From Pyrinomonadaceae bacterium (lineage in GTDB: Bacteria; Acidobacteriota; Blastocatellia; Pyrinomonadales; Pyrinomonadaceae): a stretch of DNA of 64,000 nucleotides. Positions within the stretch are counted from its first letter, which is position 1. Each line of letters starts with the position of its first letter. Where the stretch lies: assembly GCA_021228405.1 (NCBI GenBank), contig JAJQRF010000001.1, forward strand, positions 762,452-826,451, in the 5' to 3' direction. Of this stretch, positions 48,601 to 58,182 are shown piece by piece. The notes under the pieces were generated by a model. That model did not search any database. It was given only the letters and a program-made list of their open reading frames with translations, and was not told the origin of the DNA. Position numbers and translations under genes: made by a program.

Positions 48601-50753
48601 AGTTCGCTTTTCACCTTTGCAACCGGAACTGAAAATGCGTGTTCGTTTTTCGCAAGCCGTTTTTCGTAAATATTTTCGGAATCGATCTTCGGTTCGACGA
48701 TCGGCGAAACGCTTTTTGAAACATCATAGAAACCGTAACCGTTTTCGGCGGAAAAGTTCTGTTTATCCGACGTTTCGTTTAATTGTTCGAGCAGGATTTC
48801 TTCCTTCGCGGAAATTTTCGGGCGCGTTTTGAAATCCGCGACCATTTTTGCCGTTTCGCTTTTCAAACGCGCTTGTTTTTTGATCTGGAGCAAAATGTCG
48901 AGCGCGGCAAGACGTTGTTCACTGTCGCCGTCTTTCAGAAGCTTTCCGGTCGCGGCGGCGAGCTTTTCGTCGGATTGCCGAAGCAAAAGTTTAATGATCT
49001 TTCCGCGAAAATCTGTGCCTTTACGTTTTAAGAGATTTTGTAAGGAAACCATCTCATCTTCCGTAAATGTTTCTTTTTGCAGTGCGTTAAAAGCCGTGCG
49101 AACCATAAATTCGCCGCGGTCGGAGAGCAGACGGAAGGCAAATCTGCGTTTGAAATCGTCCAGTTTCTCTTCGTTTTTCGATGCTTCCCAGTTATAACGC
49201 GCAAAGCCTTCCAAAATATGGCGCGTCATTTTTTCGCGTAAGCTAACGCTCATTTCGTCGAAATATTCCAAAACCGTTTCGAGTTTTTCCTTCTTGTTTC
49301 CGATCAGATCGATCATCAGCGAAAGCGCGTCGTTGCGGCTGAAAGTGATATTCGTCCACGCGAAAATCTTGCCTGAAAACGTCTTTTCCCTGATTTCGTT
49401 TTTTTTGACGATTTGATGAAGATTTTCAAAAAGTTCGGGATATTGCGGGTTTTCCCGGTATTTTTCCGCGCCGTGCTGAAAAGTCACCTGCAAACCATAC
49501 AAAGCCCACGCCAAAACCATCAGGTCGGAATCTTTCAAAGCCTTGTCATAGAGCGGCATCGCGAGTTTCGGATTTTGCATTTCAAAGGCAAATTTCAAAG
49601 CCAGCGCACGTTTTTCGGCATTTCCTTTTTCGTAAAGTTCCTCCAAAAAAGGCGCGGATTTTTCAACATCGTAAACGCCTTGCGCCCAGAGCGACATATA
49701 AACGTCCATATTGTTCGCGCTTTTAACAGCGGACGGGATTTTTTCGGGATTTTCGAGATATTCCGACGCTTTTTCCAAAAACGAGTTGACCGTTTTTTCG
49801 CGCTCGCTTTCCCAGCCGAAACCAGCCCAGACATCAACCGCCCGAACGACCGACGAAAATCGCGCCAGCTTGTTTTTCACGATGACTTTGAGCATATATT
49901 TCAAAGCTCCGACGCTCGTTTCGTCCAACGCTTCGAGAATCGTCTGCCGCAAACCTTCCTGACGCTGTGCCGCAAGCAGAAGTTTCTCGACCAGTTGCCA
50001 CGCTTTTTCACTCTCGCTGTTCAAAAGAGCTTTTATAATCTGGCGTGTTACTTTGCCGATCTCATCTTTGTTGAAAATGATGTCTTCCATCTGTCGGAAA
50101 ACTTCTTCATTGCCGAGATCGAGCGCGGCTGACCACAAACGAAACAGTGAAATTTGCTGAAAATAAAAGTTGTATCTGACTTGTTCGCCAAGGCTAAAAT
50201 CGTAAAAGATGCGTTTATTATGCGGGTAATAAGACCACAAATAAACTTGCGGAATCGAATTGACAAGAAAATTCAGTTGATTTACAAAATAAAGTTCACG
50301 GTCGTTCGGTGCACGAAACGAACGCCGTGCATAATCCGCCTGATACATCTGAAACGGAATCCGCTCCCAGGCGTGCGAAATATATTCGGCTTTTTCTTCG
50401 CCGAAAAAGAAAACGAGCAAATCCTTAAATTCGTTACTTTTGAAACCGTCTTCGGGAATCAATTGCCTGAGCTTTTCATAACGCTCGTCGCCGTAAGAAA
50501 TCGGCTTGAGAATTTCCCAGTAATTAACTTCGGTCTTTATTGTTTTATGCTTATTCAGCAGGAGAAGCCCGATTTCGGCGGTTTGTTTCGTCAGCAAATT
50601 ATGTCCTTCGCGTCCGACTCCGAATGTCCTGCCGAGAGCGTTCGACACTTTTTCCAATAAACCGCCGCCATCGTAAACTTTTTGCAGTTCTTCGGCAAAC
50701 AAATTGATCTGATCGGTGGTTTCGTATTTCTTAAACGGTTCGGCTGTGTCCAT
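45693..50753 (-). CDS. Giant DUF4132-domain protein
   Basis: 1686 residues. Most of the N-terminal 1200 residues are helical, HEAT-like (e.g. LALKFAFEMQNPKLAMPLYDKALKDSDLM, AALDILLQIKKQA). The C-terminal part contains the DUF4132 region (IRLTWAMESKQVQRILSSETEVRVGETVVKLVIDAEGQADILTFKG, split here for length) and the end domain with ARIFSEVMRDIDLVVSVAHAGG, YSVHLGSAVVHKMPGTYLSI and GRIFLPFADDDPK. Relatives include E. coli MolR/YehI, once proposed as a molybdate regulator; the biochemical function is unknown. A 141-residue gene 84 bases upstream is its probable operon partner. Confidence 0.85.
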   Translation of the reverse strand: MDTAEPFKKYETTDQINLFAEELQKVYDGGGLLEKVSNALGRTFGVGREGHNLLTKQTAEIGLLLLNKHKTIKTEVNYWEILKPISYGDERYEKLRQLIPEDGFKSNEFKDLLVFFFGEEKAEYISHAWERIPFQMYQADYARRSFRAPNDRELYFVNQLNFLVNSIPQVYLWSYYPHNKRIFYDFSLGEQVRYNFYFQQISLFRLWSAALDLGNEEVFRQMEDIIFNKDEIGKVTRQIIKALLNSESEKAWQLVEKLLLAAQRQEGLRQTILEALDETSVGALKYMLKVIVKNKLARFSSVVRAVDVWAGFGWESEREKTVNSFLEKASEYLENPEKIPSAVKSANNMDVYMSLWAQGVYDVEKSAPFLEELYEKGNAEKRALALKFAFEMQNPKLAMPLYDKALKDSDLMVLAWALYGLQVTFQHGAEKYRENPQYPELFENLHQIVKKNEIREKTFSGKIFAWTNITFSRNDALSLMIDLIGNKKEKLETVLEYFDEMSVSLREKMTRHILEGFARYNWEASKNEEKLDDFKRRFAFRLLSDRGEFMVRTAFNALQKETFTEDEMVSLQNLLKRKGTDFRGKIIKLLLRQSDEKLAAATGKLLKDGDSEQRLAALDILLQIKKQARLKSETAKMVADFKTRPKISAKEEILLEQLNETSDKQNFSAENGYGFYDVSKSVSPIVEPKIDSENIYEKRLAKNEHAFSVPVAKVKSELEKLGKIYLANKDFEYEAQNWDGSMQSVLLGNVFRNKKFNGTFESKREEFENYPLCEIWEKWFTDSGLDAGDLVLIGLSQPGTGNCLPYLDELLPEEFAGLYYYNNPVLIVIDALKLIFPFSEKDEFMVGGTTRMFASLDESTLKRKPKENQYYHGNYGNGWQSDNRYHIFYNPINVAEIENRFVEQIWNLAHWRQFSGREENIKHSFPSLVVFCRAFESGIIGKDELLRGLMRDENIRYLSVKKFRENEINHFQKFPFLKPLFEEMREHILDIELKRGDTATSVTSLAANLQTIYGAKRFVGLQKGLGKTPLNRGYYYYYGNDEMNKQRSFSRLLKNCFPLETDTQKDFDALVKDAKLTEKQLIEADVYAPQWQKFVSAFLKWKGLDSAIWWMHAHTKISGYREQNAEAESEIAKYSAVDLQDFKDGAVDRKWFSSALKEIGKQRWEIVYDAAKYISDGNGHRRARLYADVISGKTKIKEITNRVKTKRDQDYLRVYGLVPLSKSNAEKDVLSRYEYLQKFKKESKQFGAQKQTSEALAIRISMENLARNAGYTDPIRLTWAMESKQVQRILSSETEVRVGETVVKLVIDAEGQADILTFKGEKMLRSIPPALKKDKKILELGEYKKTLKEQFRRSRTGLEEAMIRGDEFTFAEIESLFAHPVISKHLEKLVFVSGETHGFYRNGKLVSAKNTEFALTESNKIRLAHCVDLFEMGEWSDYQRFCFENELKQPFKQIFRELYKPTDDELKEKSVSRRYAGHQIQPKKTLALLKTRGWKVDYEEGLQKVFHKEGFTAKMYALADWFSPAEVESPTLETVEFHHLKTYKNVAFEEIEARIFSEVMRDIDLVVSVAHAGGVDAEASHSSIEMRSILLKETLRLFRLENVEVSGNHARIKGKMGEYSVHLGSAVVHKMPGTYLSILPVHSQQRGRIFLPFADDDPKSAELISKVLLLARDNEIQDPTILRQLN

Positions 50754-50836
50754 AAAATTTTGAATTTTCGGTTTGAATTAGGTTAATTATCTTGAATTTA
50801 ATGTTTAACTGCCTGCCGGCGCAGACGGTTCTGACT

Positions 50837-51262
50837 TTACCAGTAACTTCCGGCGAGAAATGTCAGGCGGATAAAGGTAACGACGGTCGAATCGTTCAGT
50901 TCGATGATCTCATCTAAATCTCTGATCTCGTTTTCATCGGCGAAAACGCTCAACATTCCGTCTTGAAAAGCCTGCAAAGCCGTTTCCTGCGCTTTTCCTG
51001 AATCGGCTTTATTTTCGTTGTAGATGCTTCCGAAACCGACCTTTCCGCTTTCGGATTGCGCTGAAATTTCGACTTTTGACAAGAACGGCAAAAGATTTTC
51101 CGTCGCGCTTTTGCCGTTATATTCTTCGACCTGATTTTTCACGACCGCGTTCAGAAAATCCCTCAGAAAAGGCGTTTTCCCGATGTCTTCGATCTCGATT
51201 TCCTTACTTTCAAGCAAAGCGTGTTTTCTGCCCGCTTGTTTTACTTTCACGGTAATTTTCAT
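50837..51262 (-). CDS. Small soluble protein upstream of the DUF4132 gene
   Basis: 141 residues, mixed alpha/beta. It starts with basic beta-strands (MKITVKVKQAGRKHALLESKEIEI), then TPFLRDFLNAVVKNQVEEYN and a C-terminal EIIELNDSTVVTFIRLTFLAGSYW. I do not recognise a Pfam-style name, but short genes of this type are often found directly before DUF4132 genes, so a functional pair is inferred. No membrane segment or signal peptide. Confidence 0.72.
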   Translation of the reverse strand: MKITVKVKQAGRKHALLESKEIEIEDIGKTPFLRDFLNAVVKNQVEEYNGKSATENLLPFLSKVEISAQSESGKVGFGSIYNENKADSGKAQETALQAFQDGMLSVFADENEIRDLDEIIELNDSTVVTFIRLTFLAGSYW

Positions 51263-51591
51263 AATATTTGCAATCGTAAATTTCTTTCGTTCTACATATC
51301 CATTATACTTGTTTCACAGATGAAACACAAGCTTTTTTTATTTTTATAAGAATGGTTTGAAGCTTTGTTTTCAGATATTTAAGAATAATTTCGGGAATAT
51401 TTTTTAAGGCGAAAAGTAGTTTTCACCGCATCGTGTTTTCATCTAAACACGACGCGGCGACATCGGAAGTTAAGAAGTATTTTCCTGATAATCTGAATTT
51501 GAAGTAAATTGAATTTCGACGCGAAACTTCTCCTCTCATTGCGCGAAAACATCGGCTCCGTGAGTTTTGAATTCAGTCGTTTTTGTCCAAA
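51263..51591. other. Intergenic region between dinG and the DUF4132 operon
   Basis: 329 bases, AT-rich at the right end. It holds one hairpin (ccgcatcgtgttt / aaacacgacgcgg, 51426-51457, one mismatch) without a T-run, which may end dinG transcription. The promoter for the DUF4132 operon must lie near 51270-51400; I see no clear boxes. Confidence 0.45.
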
Positions 51592-53550
51592 TTAAACGTT
51601 GAAGATGCCCGCCACGTCTTTTAATTCTGCCGTCACTCTGGTTGACGGCAAAGAATTTATAAAATCTCTGCCGTAAGATTTAGTGCGCAGACGCGTGTCG
51701 AGCAAAGCGATTACGCCTTTGTCGGTTTTGCTTCGGATGAGTCTGCCGATTCCCTGTTTCAGGGTGATGACGGCGTTCGGCACGGAGTAGTCGAAAAAGG
51801 ATTTTCCGCCGTTTTCATCGATGAATTTCGTGCGCGCGGCGACGACCGGATCGCTCGGAACGGCGAACGGAAGTTTGTCGATGATGACGCAGGAAAGCTG
51901 TTCGCCGCGCACGTCAACGCCTTGCCAGAACGAACTGGTCGCAAACAGAACGGCGTTCGGCGTTCGGCGGAAACGGTCGAGAAGTCCGGCTTTCGACATC
52001 GAACCCTGAATCAGACACGGAAAGTTGACGCGCATCGAAACGAGTTCGTAAAGCGCGTTCATCGCGTAATTGCTGGTCGAAAGCACGAAGGCGCGCCCCG
52101 ATGTGATCTGCAACAATTTGACGATCTCCGCCGCCGCCATTTGATTGTATTCGGGCGCGCGCGGGTCGGGCATCGCTTTCGGAATGTAAATGATCGCCTG
52201 TTTTTTATAATCGAACGCGGACGGCGCAACGAGCGTGTCCGTTTTTTTCGGTTCCAAACCCAATCTTTCCTTGATGAAATCGAATTTCCCGTTTGCCGAA
52301 AGCGTTGCGCTCGTGAGCACGACGGTTTCGGTTTTCTCGAAAAGTTTTTCGTTCAAGAGCGACGAAACATCGATCGGCGAAGCACGCAGAAACATTCCGC
52401 GCCCGCGTTTTTCGAGCCAGTAAACGTAATTTTTCTCGGATTGCTTGCAGATAAAATCGAGGTCGAAGCGCGTTTGACGCACACGCTTTAACAGACTTTC
52501 GGCTTCGGGCATTTTTTCGGCGTAAACGTCAACGCCGTTTTCGAGCCGTTCGAGTGCGCCGTCGAGCGCGAAATAAGCCTCGCCGAGCGGTGTCGCGTGA
52601 ATCTCGCCGCTTTTCATTTTCTGCGCGAACGAGTTCGGCAAAAGCGGGAAACGTCCTTCCTGATTGTTGCGCGTCTGAATAAAACGAGTCCAGAATTGAT
52701 CGGCTAAACCGATGATCTTCGCCGAAAGTTTGGTCAGATCGCGCGAAACGACCGCGTCCGTGATCGGCAAGGAATCGGCATCGCGCACGAGCTCGTCGAT
52801 CTGAAAACTCGAAATCTGAACGCCGAAATAATCGGCGGCGATGTCTTCGATGAGATGCGCTTCGTCGAAAATAACCGCGCCGTAATCGGGCAAAACCTTG
52901 CCGTATTGGTTGCCGCGCACGTTCAGATCGGCGAAAAACAAATGATGATTGACGATCACGATGTCGGCATCTTCGGCGCGTTCGCGCATTTTCGTGATGT
53001 AGCACGGCTCGAAATCGGGGCATTTTTGCCCGAGACAAGTTTCCGATTTCGCGTTGATGCGCGACCAGAACGAGATGTTTTCGGGAAGATTGACAAGCTC
53101 GGCGCGGTCGCCGGTTTCGGTTTCGCGCACCCAGCGGCGCACTTCCTCAAAATGATCGAGTTCGTCCAAACCTTCGAGAATCGGCTGAGTTTCGGCTTTT
53201 TTGATGCGGTAAAGACATCCATAATTCGAGCGACCTTTCATATACGCCGCCGAAAATTTTTTCGGCATAATCTTTTGCAGAAACGGAATATCCTTTTCCA
53301 TTAACTGTTCCTGCAAATTCTTCGTGCCCGTCGAAATAATCACGCGTTTGTTGGTTGCAAGCGAATAAGCGATCGCGGGAACGAGGTAAGCCATCGTTTT
53401 TCCCGTGCCCGTTCCGGCTTCGACGATCAGATGCTTTTTCTCTTCAAAGGCACGCAAAACGGCTTCCGCCATTTTTACCTGACCGCCGCGAAATTCGTAT
53501 TCTTTATGATGTTTTGAGATGAGTCCGTTCTTTCCGAAAATTTCTTCCAC
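51592..53550 (-). CDS. dinG: DinG-family ATP-dependent DNA helicase
   Basis: DinG is a 5'-3' superfamily 2 helicase with an iron-sulfur cluster that unwinds D-loops, R-loops and G-quadruplexes. The 652-residue protein has Walker A EAGTGTGKT (K51), four cluster cysteines C112, C172, C177 and C183, and DEAH box 229-232 (FDEAH). LTSATLSANGKFDF and the C-terminal QGIGRLIRSKTDKG are motifs III-VI. It appears monocistronic. There is no exonuclease domain, as in E. coli DinG. Confidence 0.93.
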   Translation of the reverse strand: MEEIFGKNGLISKHHKEYEFRGGQVKMAEAVLRAFEEKKHLIVEAGTGTGKTMAYLVPAIAYSLATNKRVIISTGTKNLQEQLMEKDIPFLQKIMPKKFSAAYMKGRSNYGCLYRIKKAETQPILEGLDELDHFEEVRRWVRETETGDRAELVNLPENISFWSRINAKSETCLGQKCPDFEPCYITKMRERAEDADIVIVNHHLFFADLNVRGNQYGKVLPDYGAVIFDEAHLIEDIAADYFGVQISSFQIDELVRDADSLPITDAVVSRDLTKLSAKIIGLADQFWTRFIQTRNNQEGRFPLLPNSFAQKMKSGEIHATPLGEAYFALDGALERLENGVDVYAEKMPEAESLLKRVRQTRFDLDFICKQSEKNYVYWLEKRGRGMFLRASPIDVSSLLNEKLFEKTETVVLTSATLSANGKFDFIKERLGLEPKKTDTLVAPSAFDYKKQAIIYIPKAMPDPRAPEYNQMAAAEIVKLLQITSGRAFVLSTSNYAMNALYELVSMRVNFPCLIQGSMSKAGLLDRFRRTPNAVLFATSSFWQGVDVRGEQLSCVIIDKLPFAVPSDPVVAARTKFIDENGGKSFFDYSVPNAVITLKQGIGRLIRSKTDKGVIALLDTRLRTKSYGRDFINSLPSTRVTAELKDVAGIFNV

Positions 53551-53881
53551 TTTTACTTTTTTCCGTTTTTTCTATAGGTTTTCCCTGCTTTTTCATTGAC
53601 ACGACCGCGTATTTTTGAAACATTGTTACTTGTAAACCAATTCAACGTGAAAAGCAGGTTTCATTTATACGATTATTTGTTACTTTTTATAGTATCAAAT
53701 TTATTACTTTTCTATCCCGAATCGGCTTAACGTTGAACGATTTTGTCGCTTTTTTCCCGGCTTGACAAGCAAACAGCAACGCACTTTTTTCGTCGGGTAT
53801 TTATTCATAACGCCCTTATTTTTAAGGTTCATAAAATATAAACTAACTAATTTTACCCAAGCTTTTAGGAGGGCTTACTAA
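53551..53881. other. Divergent intergenic region dinG / M36 metallopeptidase
   Basis: 331 bases. TTGACA occurs at 53762-53767, but the position 17 bases on is only T-rich, so a promoter is uncertain. A small palindrome (ccttatttttaagg, 53814-53827) lies about 55 bases before the M36 gene. The M36 ribosome-binding site AGGAGG is at 53867-53872. Confidence 0.4.
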
Positions 53882-56800
53882 ATGCAAAAAAGTTCAAAAA
53901 CGGAAACTCGTTCGAGTATTCTGTTTTGTCTTGTGTTTTTGGGATTGGTTTCGGCATTGATCTTTTTGCCGTCGCAATTCCGTTCGGAGGCTAACAGTCA
54001 GGGAAAAGGCAAAGGTCTGAACCCGCGCACTGAAAGCCACGATCAAGGTTTACCGAATTATGATATTCGCGCCGATAAGAGCGCGGTCGAAAAAATCGAA
54101 GGATTTCGGCAAAAAGCGGGCAAAAACGCTTTAACAGTTGCCGATCTGCGCGACGAGTTCGTGAGCGGCGAAGAATCGCTCAAACAACGCGTCCCGACTT
54201 TGAAGGTCGAATATAATACTGACATCCGCACGCCCGAAGTCATCGCGCCCGATGTCAAACAAGGTCGCAATTTCCTGACCCCGGCAAGCGGCGGAAACCG
54301 CGCCGAAATGCTTCGCAATTTCGTCAAAGACAACAACGCTTTGATCGGTGTTGACGATGCACAAGCCGATTCGTTAAAGGTTACGGCTGATTATACGAAT
54401 CCCGACGGCAATCTTTCGTTTGCCCATCTTGAGCAATTCATCAATGGTGTTCCCGTTTTTCGCGGCGAAGTCAAAGCAGGTTTCACGAAATCGGGCGAAA
54501 TGATCCGCGTTATCAACAATCTCGCGCCCGGACTCGATTACGGTTCGCTTTCAAGCGATTTCCGTAATCCGCTCGATGCGGTTAAAGCCGCGGCAGGTCA
54601 TATCAATCACGAAATGAAATCGGCTGATCTGGCGCGCAACGACGCGGCTTCAAACGATCTGAAAGTAACTTTCGGTCAAGGCGATTCAGCGACGACTGCC
54701 GAAAAAATGTATTTTCCGACCGAACCCGGCGTTGCGGTTCCGGCTTGGAGAGTTTTGATCTGGCAACCTGTCAGCGCGTATTATGTCGTCGTCGATGCCG
54801 AAACGGGCACGATGTTGTGGCGCAAAAATATCACGGAAGACCAAACGCAAGCATCGACTTACAGCGTTTACGCAAACCCGAACGCGATGATTAACGTCGC
54901 GGACAACCCGTTTCCGCTGACTCCGGGACCCGTCACGCTGACAGGCGCACAAGGCGCAGCCATCGGACGCACCAGCATTTCGAGAATCGGAAACGAATCG
55001 CCTTATACCTTCAACAACAACGGCTGGATCACCGACGGCGGCACGAAAACCGACGGAAACGCGATTCAGGCAGGTCTTGACCGCGACGGCGTTGACGGCG
55101 TTGACACGAACAGCGAAGCGGTAAATGCTTCCCGTAATTTCACTTATAATTACACTCCGTTCAACCCGAACACCGTGACCGGCGACGCACCCGTTCCCGC
55201 AACCCAAACCTATCCGGGAAGCGACTATCAGCAGGGTTCGATCACGCAGATGTTTTACATTGCAAACTGGTATCACGACGAGCTTTATCGGGTCGGCTTT
55301 ACTGAACAGGCGCGTAACTTCCAGGAAGACAACTTCGGTCGCGGCGGTGTCGGCGCAGACCGTATCCGCGGCGAAGGACAAGATTCGTCAGGCACGAATA
55401 ACGCAAACTTTTCGACCCCGGCAGACGGCGGTCGCGGACGTATGCAAATGTATATCTGGACGGGTCCGAATCCCGACATTGACGGAAACCTCGATGCCGA
55501 TGTCGTTATCCACGAGATCACGCACGGAACATCGAACCGTCTGCACGGTAACGGAACCGGTCTTTCGACAAATATGTCGCGAGGTATGGGCGAAGGTTGG
55601 TCGGATTTCTATGCACATTCATTATTGAGCGAACCGACCGATCCGCTGAACGGCATTTACACGACAGGCGGCTACGATACCTATAATATTTCCGCCGGAT
55701 TCGTCAACAATTACTATTACGGTATCCGCCGTTACCCGAAAGCACTTATCGGATTTACGGGCGGCGCAAACAACAAACCGCACAACGCCTACACATTCAG
55801 CTATGTAAACTCCGATTGTAACGGTCGTATGGGAACCTTAAACTTTGCATTCGGCAGAGGTCCGGTCGGCGTTACGACTTGCGATCAGGTTCACAATATC
55901 GGTGAAGTCTGGAGCTCGGCTTTGTGGGAAGTTCGCGGAAAATTCGTCACCCGTTTGGGTTGGGCGGTCGGAAACCGCAAAACGCTGCAATTGGTCACGG
56001 ACGGGATGAAACTTGCTCCGCTCGGTCCGACGATGTTGCAGGAACGCGACGCTATTTTGGCGGCGGCATTGGCAAGCTCATTAGCACCCGAAGCGGCGGC
56101 TGATGTTTCCGATGTCTGGTCTGGATTCGCCCTTCGCGGAATGGGCTTTTCGGCATCGATCACCAATCCCGGCTCCGGCGCGAATAACACGATCGTAGTT
56201 GACGGATTCGATCTGCCGAATCTGTTCCAGACTCCGACCTTCACGGTTTCGGATGCAACCGGAAATAATAACGGATTCCCCGAACCCGGCGAAAATATTT
56301 CGCTGACGATTCCTTTGACCAACAGCACCGGAAACAGTGCCGATAATACGACATTGACGGTTGTCGGTGGCGGAACGGTAAACTACGGCACGATCGCGAC
56401 GGGCACGACCGTCAGCCGAACCGTTTCATACACGGTTCCCGCCGGAACGCCGTGCGGCAGTGCGTTGAATTTGACCTTTAACGTCAACAGCAGTCTCGGC
56501 GCGACCAGCTTTACGCGCACGATCATCGTCGGAACTCCGGTAACAACCTTTACGGAAAACTTCGACGGCGTTACGGCTCCGGCAATTCCGGCAGGTTGGA
56601 CGGCGGTACCGGTTCAAAGCGGAATCAATTTCGTGACGACCACGAACACGCCCGATACCGCTCCGAATGCCGCATTTGCAGTTAACCCGACGACGGTCGG
56701 CGGCGGAACCGATCTGACCTCGCCTTCGCTTGCGATCACGGCATCGGCGGCAACCGTCAGCTTCCGTCACAGATTCGATACCGAACCCGGTTGGGACGGC

Positions 56801-57970
56801 GGTGCTTTGGAAATCAGCGTCAACAGCGGCGCATTCCAGGACATCATTACCGCCGGAGGTCGTTTTGTTACTAACGGCTATACGGGAACGGTCGGTGCAG
56901 GAACAAACAATCCACTGTCGAATCGCAATACGTGGAACGGAAATTCGGGCGGTTACATCACCACGACCGTTCAACTTCCGGCTTCGGCGGCAGGACAAAA
57001 TGTCCAGCTTAAATGGCGTTTCGGCGCAGACGATAATACTGCCGGAACGGGTCCGAATCCGGGTTGGTATGTTGATAGCGTCAGTGTCAACGGCAGTTAC
57101 ACTTGCGGAACGATAGTTCCTTCAAACAAAGTGAGAGCGGACTTTGACGGGGACGGCAAAACCGATCTTTCGGTCTTCCGTCCGTCAGACGGCAACTGGT
57201 ATCAGCAAAGATCAACCGCCGGCTTTGCCGCAGTCAACTGGGGACTTGCTACCGATACACTGGCTCCGGGCGACTACGACGGCGACGGTAAAGCGGATGT
57301 GGCAGTCTTCCGTCCGTCAAATACCTTCAACGATTACGACTTCTTTGTTTTGAGAAGCTCTAACAATACGTTTGCGGGAATCTCCTGGGGTGTCACAAAT
57401 GATGTCCCGACGGTGGCGGATTACGACGGCGACGGTAAAGCAGACTTCTCAGTCTGGAGACCGTCAACCGGTATGTGGTCGGTCAAACGTTCATCGGACA
57501 ACGGTGAAACGTATGTGACCTTCGGACAAAGCGGGGACGTTCCCGTTCACGGCGACTACGACGGCGACGGTAAAGCGGATCAGGCAGTTTGGAGACCGAA
57601 TGCAAATCCGGATCAAAACTTCTTCTACGTCCGCCGTTCGTCGGACAATGCGCTGGTTACGTTTGAATGGGGACAGCAGGGCGATATTCCTGTGACCGGT
57701 GATTTCGACGGCGACCGCAAGAGCGACTTTGCAGTCTTCCGTCCGTCTAACAATACCTGGTATATCCAAAACTCGAACGGCGGAACGTCATTCATCAACT
57801 TCGGTCAGGCGGGCGACATTCTCGTTCCGGGCGACTATGACGGCGATGGAAGAGACGATGTCGCGGTATATCGCAGTGGAACCTGGTATCTGAACCGTTC
57901 GACCGGCGGCTTTGCGGTGGCGGCGTTCGGAACAGCGACCGACAAACCCGTTCCGCGTGCTTACTTTTAA
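53882..57970 (+). CDS. Secreted M36 (fungalysin-like) metallopeptidase with FG-GAP repeats
   Basis: 1362 residues. A signal/membrane segment (about 17-33) is followed by an FTP/PepSY propeptide (about 60-300). The M36 catalytic domain has H544-E545-x-x-H548 (VIHEITHGTSNRLHG) and E571 in GMGEGWSDFYAHS. After it come a CARDB-like domain (about 785-885, PTFTVSDATGNNNGFPEPGE) and a jelly-roll domain (about 890-1080, FTENFDGVTAPAIPAGW). Then follow five to six FG-GAP/VCBS units (about 1085-1362; DFDGDGKTDLSVFRPSDGNWY and repeats of DYDGDGKAD), probably a calcium-binding beta-propeller. AGGAGG precedes the ATG. Probably an extracellular protease that degrades peptides for nutrition. Confidence 0.92.
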   Translation: MQKSSKTETRSSILFCLVFLGLVSALIFLPSQFRSEANSQGKGKGLNPRTESHDQGLPNYDIRADKSAVEKIEGFRQKAGKNALTVADLRDEFVSGEESLKQRVPTLKVEYNTDIRTPEVIAPDVKQGRNFLTPASGGNRAEMLRNFVKDNNALIGVDDAQADSLKVTADYTNPDGNLSFAHLEQFINGVPVFRGEVKAGFTKSGEMIRVINNLAPGLDYGSLSSDFRNPLDAVKAAAGHINHEMKSADLARNDAASNDLKVTFGQGDSATTAEKMYFPTEPGVAVPAWRVLIWQPVSAYYVVVDAETGTMLWRKNITEDQTQASTYSVYANPNAMINVADNPFPLTPGPVTLTGAQGAAIGRTSISRIGNESPYTFNNNGWITDGGTKTDGNAIQAGLDRDGVDGVDTNSEAVNASRNFTYNYTPFNPNTVTGDAPVPATQTYPGSDYQQGSITQMFYIANWYHDELYRVGFTEQARNFQEDNFGRGGVGADRIRGEGQDSSGTNNANFSTPADGGRGRMQMYIWTGPNPDIDGNLDADVVIHEITHGTSNRLHGNGTGLSTNMSRGMGEGWSDFYAHSLLSEPTDPLNGIYTTGGYDTYNISAGFVNNYYYGIRRYPKALIGFTGGANNKPHNAYTFSYVNSDCNGRMGTLNFAFGRGPVGVTTCDQVHNIGEVWSSALWEVRGKFVTRLGWAVGNRKTLQLVTDGMKLAPLGPTMLQERDAILAAALASSLAPEAAADVSDVWSGFALRGMGFSASITNPGSGANNTIVVDGFDLPNLFQTPTFTVSDATGNNNGFPEPGENISLTIPLTNSTGNSADNTTLTVVGGGTVNYGTIATGTTVSRTVSYTVPAGTPCGSALNLTFNVNSSLGATSFTRTIIVGTPVTTFTENFDGVTAPAIPAGWTAVPVQSGINFVTTTNTPDTAPNAAFAVNPTTVGGGTDLTSPSLAITASAATVSFRHRFDTEPGWDGGALEISVNSGAFQDIITAGGRFVTNGYTGTVGAGTNNPLSNRNTWNGNSGGYITTTVQLPASAAGQNVQLKWRFGADDNTAGTGPNPGWYVDSVSVNGSYTCGTIVPSNKVRADFDGDGKTDLSVFRPSDGNWYQQRSTAGFAAVNWGLATDTLAPGDYDGDGKADVAVFRPSNTFNDYDFFVLRSSNNTFAGISWGVTNDVPTVADYDGDGKADFSVWRPSTGMWSVKRSSDNGETYVTFGQSGDVPVHGDYDGDGKADQAVWRPNANPDQNFFYVRRSSDNALVTFEWGQQGDIPVTGDFDGDRKSDFAVFRPSNNTWYIQNSNGGTSFINFGQAGDILVPGDYDGDGRDDVAVYRSGTWYLNRSTGGFAVAAFGTATDKPVPRAYF

Positions 57971-57981
57971 TCAATAACCCA

Positions 57982-58023
57982 GCGAAAAGAAGCGGTTCCG
58001 ATATAAGAGTCGTTTCTTTTCGC
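57982..58023 (+). other. Hairpin after the M36 gene
   Basis: Stem gcgaaaagaagcg / cgtttcttttcgc (one G-T pair) around 16 bases, 11 bases past the stop. A stronger terminator follows at 58035. Confidence 0.6.
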
Positions 58024-58034
58024 CGGATTTAACC

Positions 58035-58078
58035 GAAAGAGCGAGGCAAAGAAATTTTGCTTCGCTCTTCGCTTTTTT
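58035..58078 (+). terminator. Terminator of the M36 gene
   Basis: Stem gaaagagcgaggcaaa / ttttgcttcgctcttc with one mismatch, followed by gcTTTTTT. Confidence 0.8.
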
Positions 58079-58182
58079 GATAAACTTCAAATAGCGGTTT
58101 TCCCGCTTCCCGCAAAAGTTAACATCCGATTTATTGCTATTCACCGTGCAATTTCCTAAAATTTATGTTGGTGCATTGATAT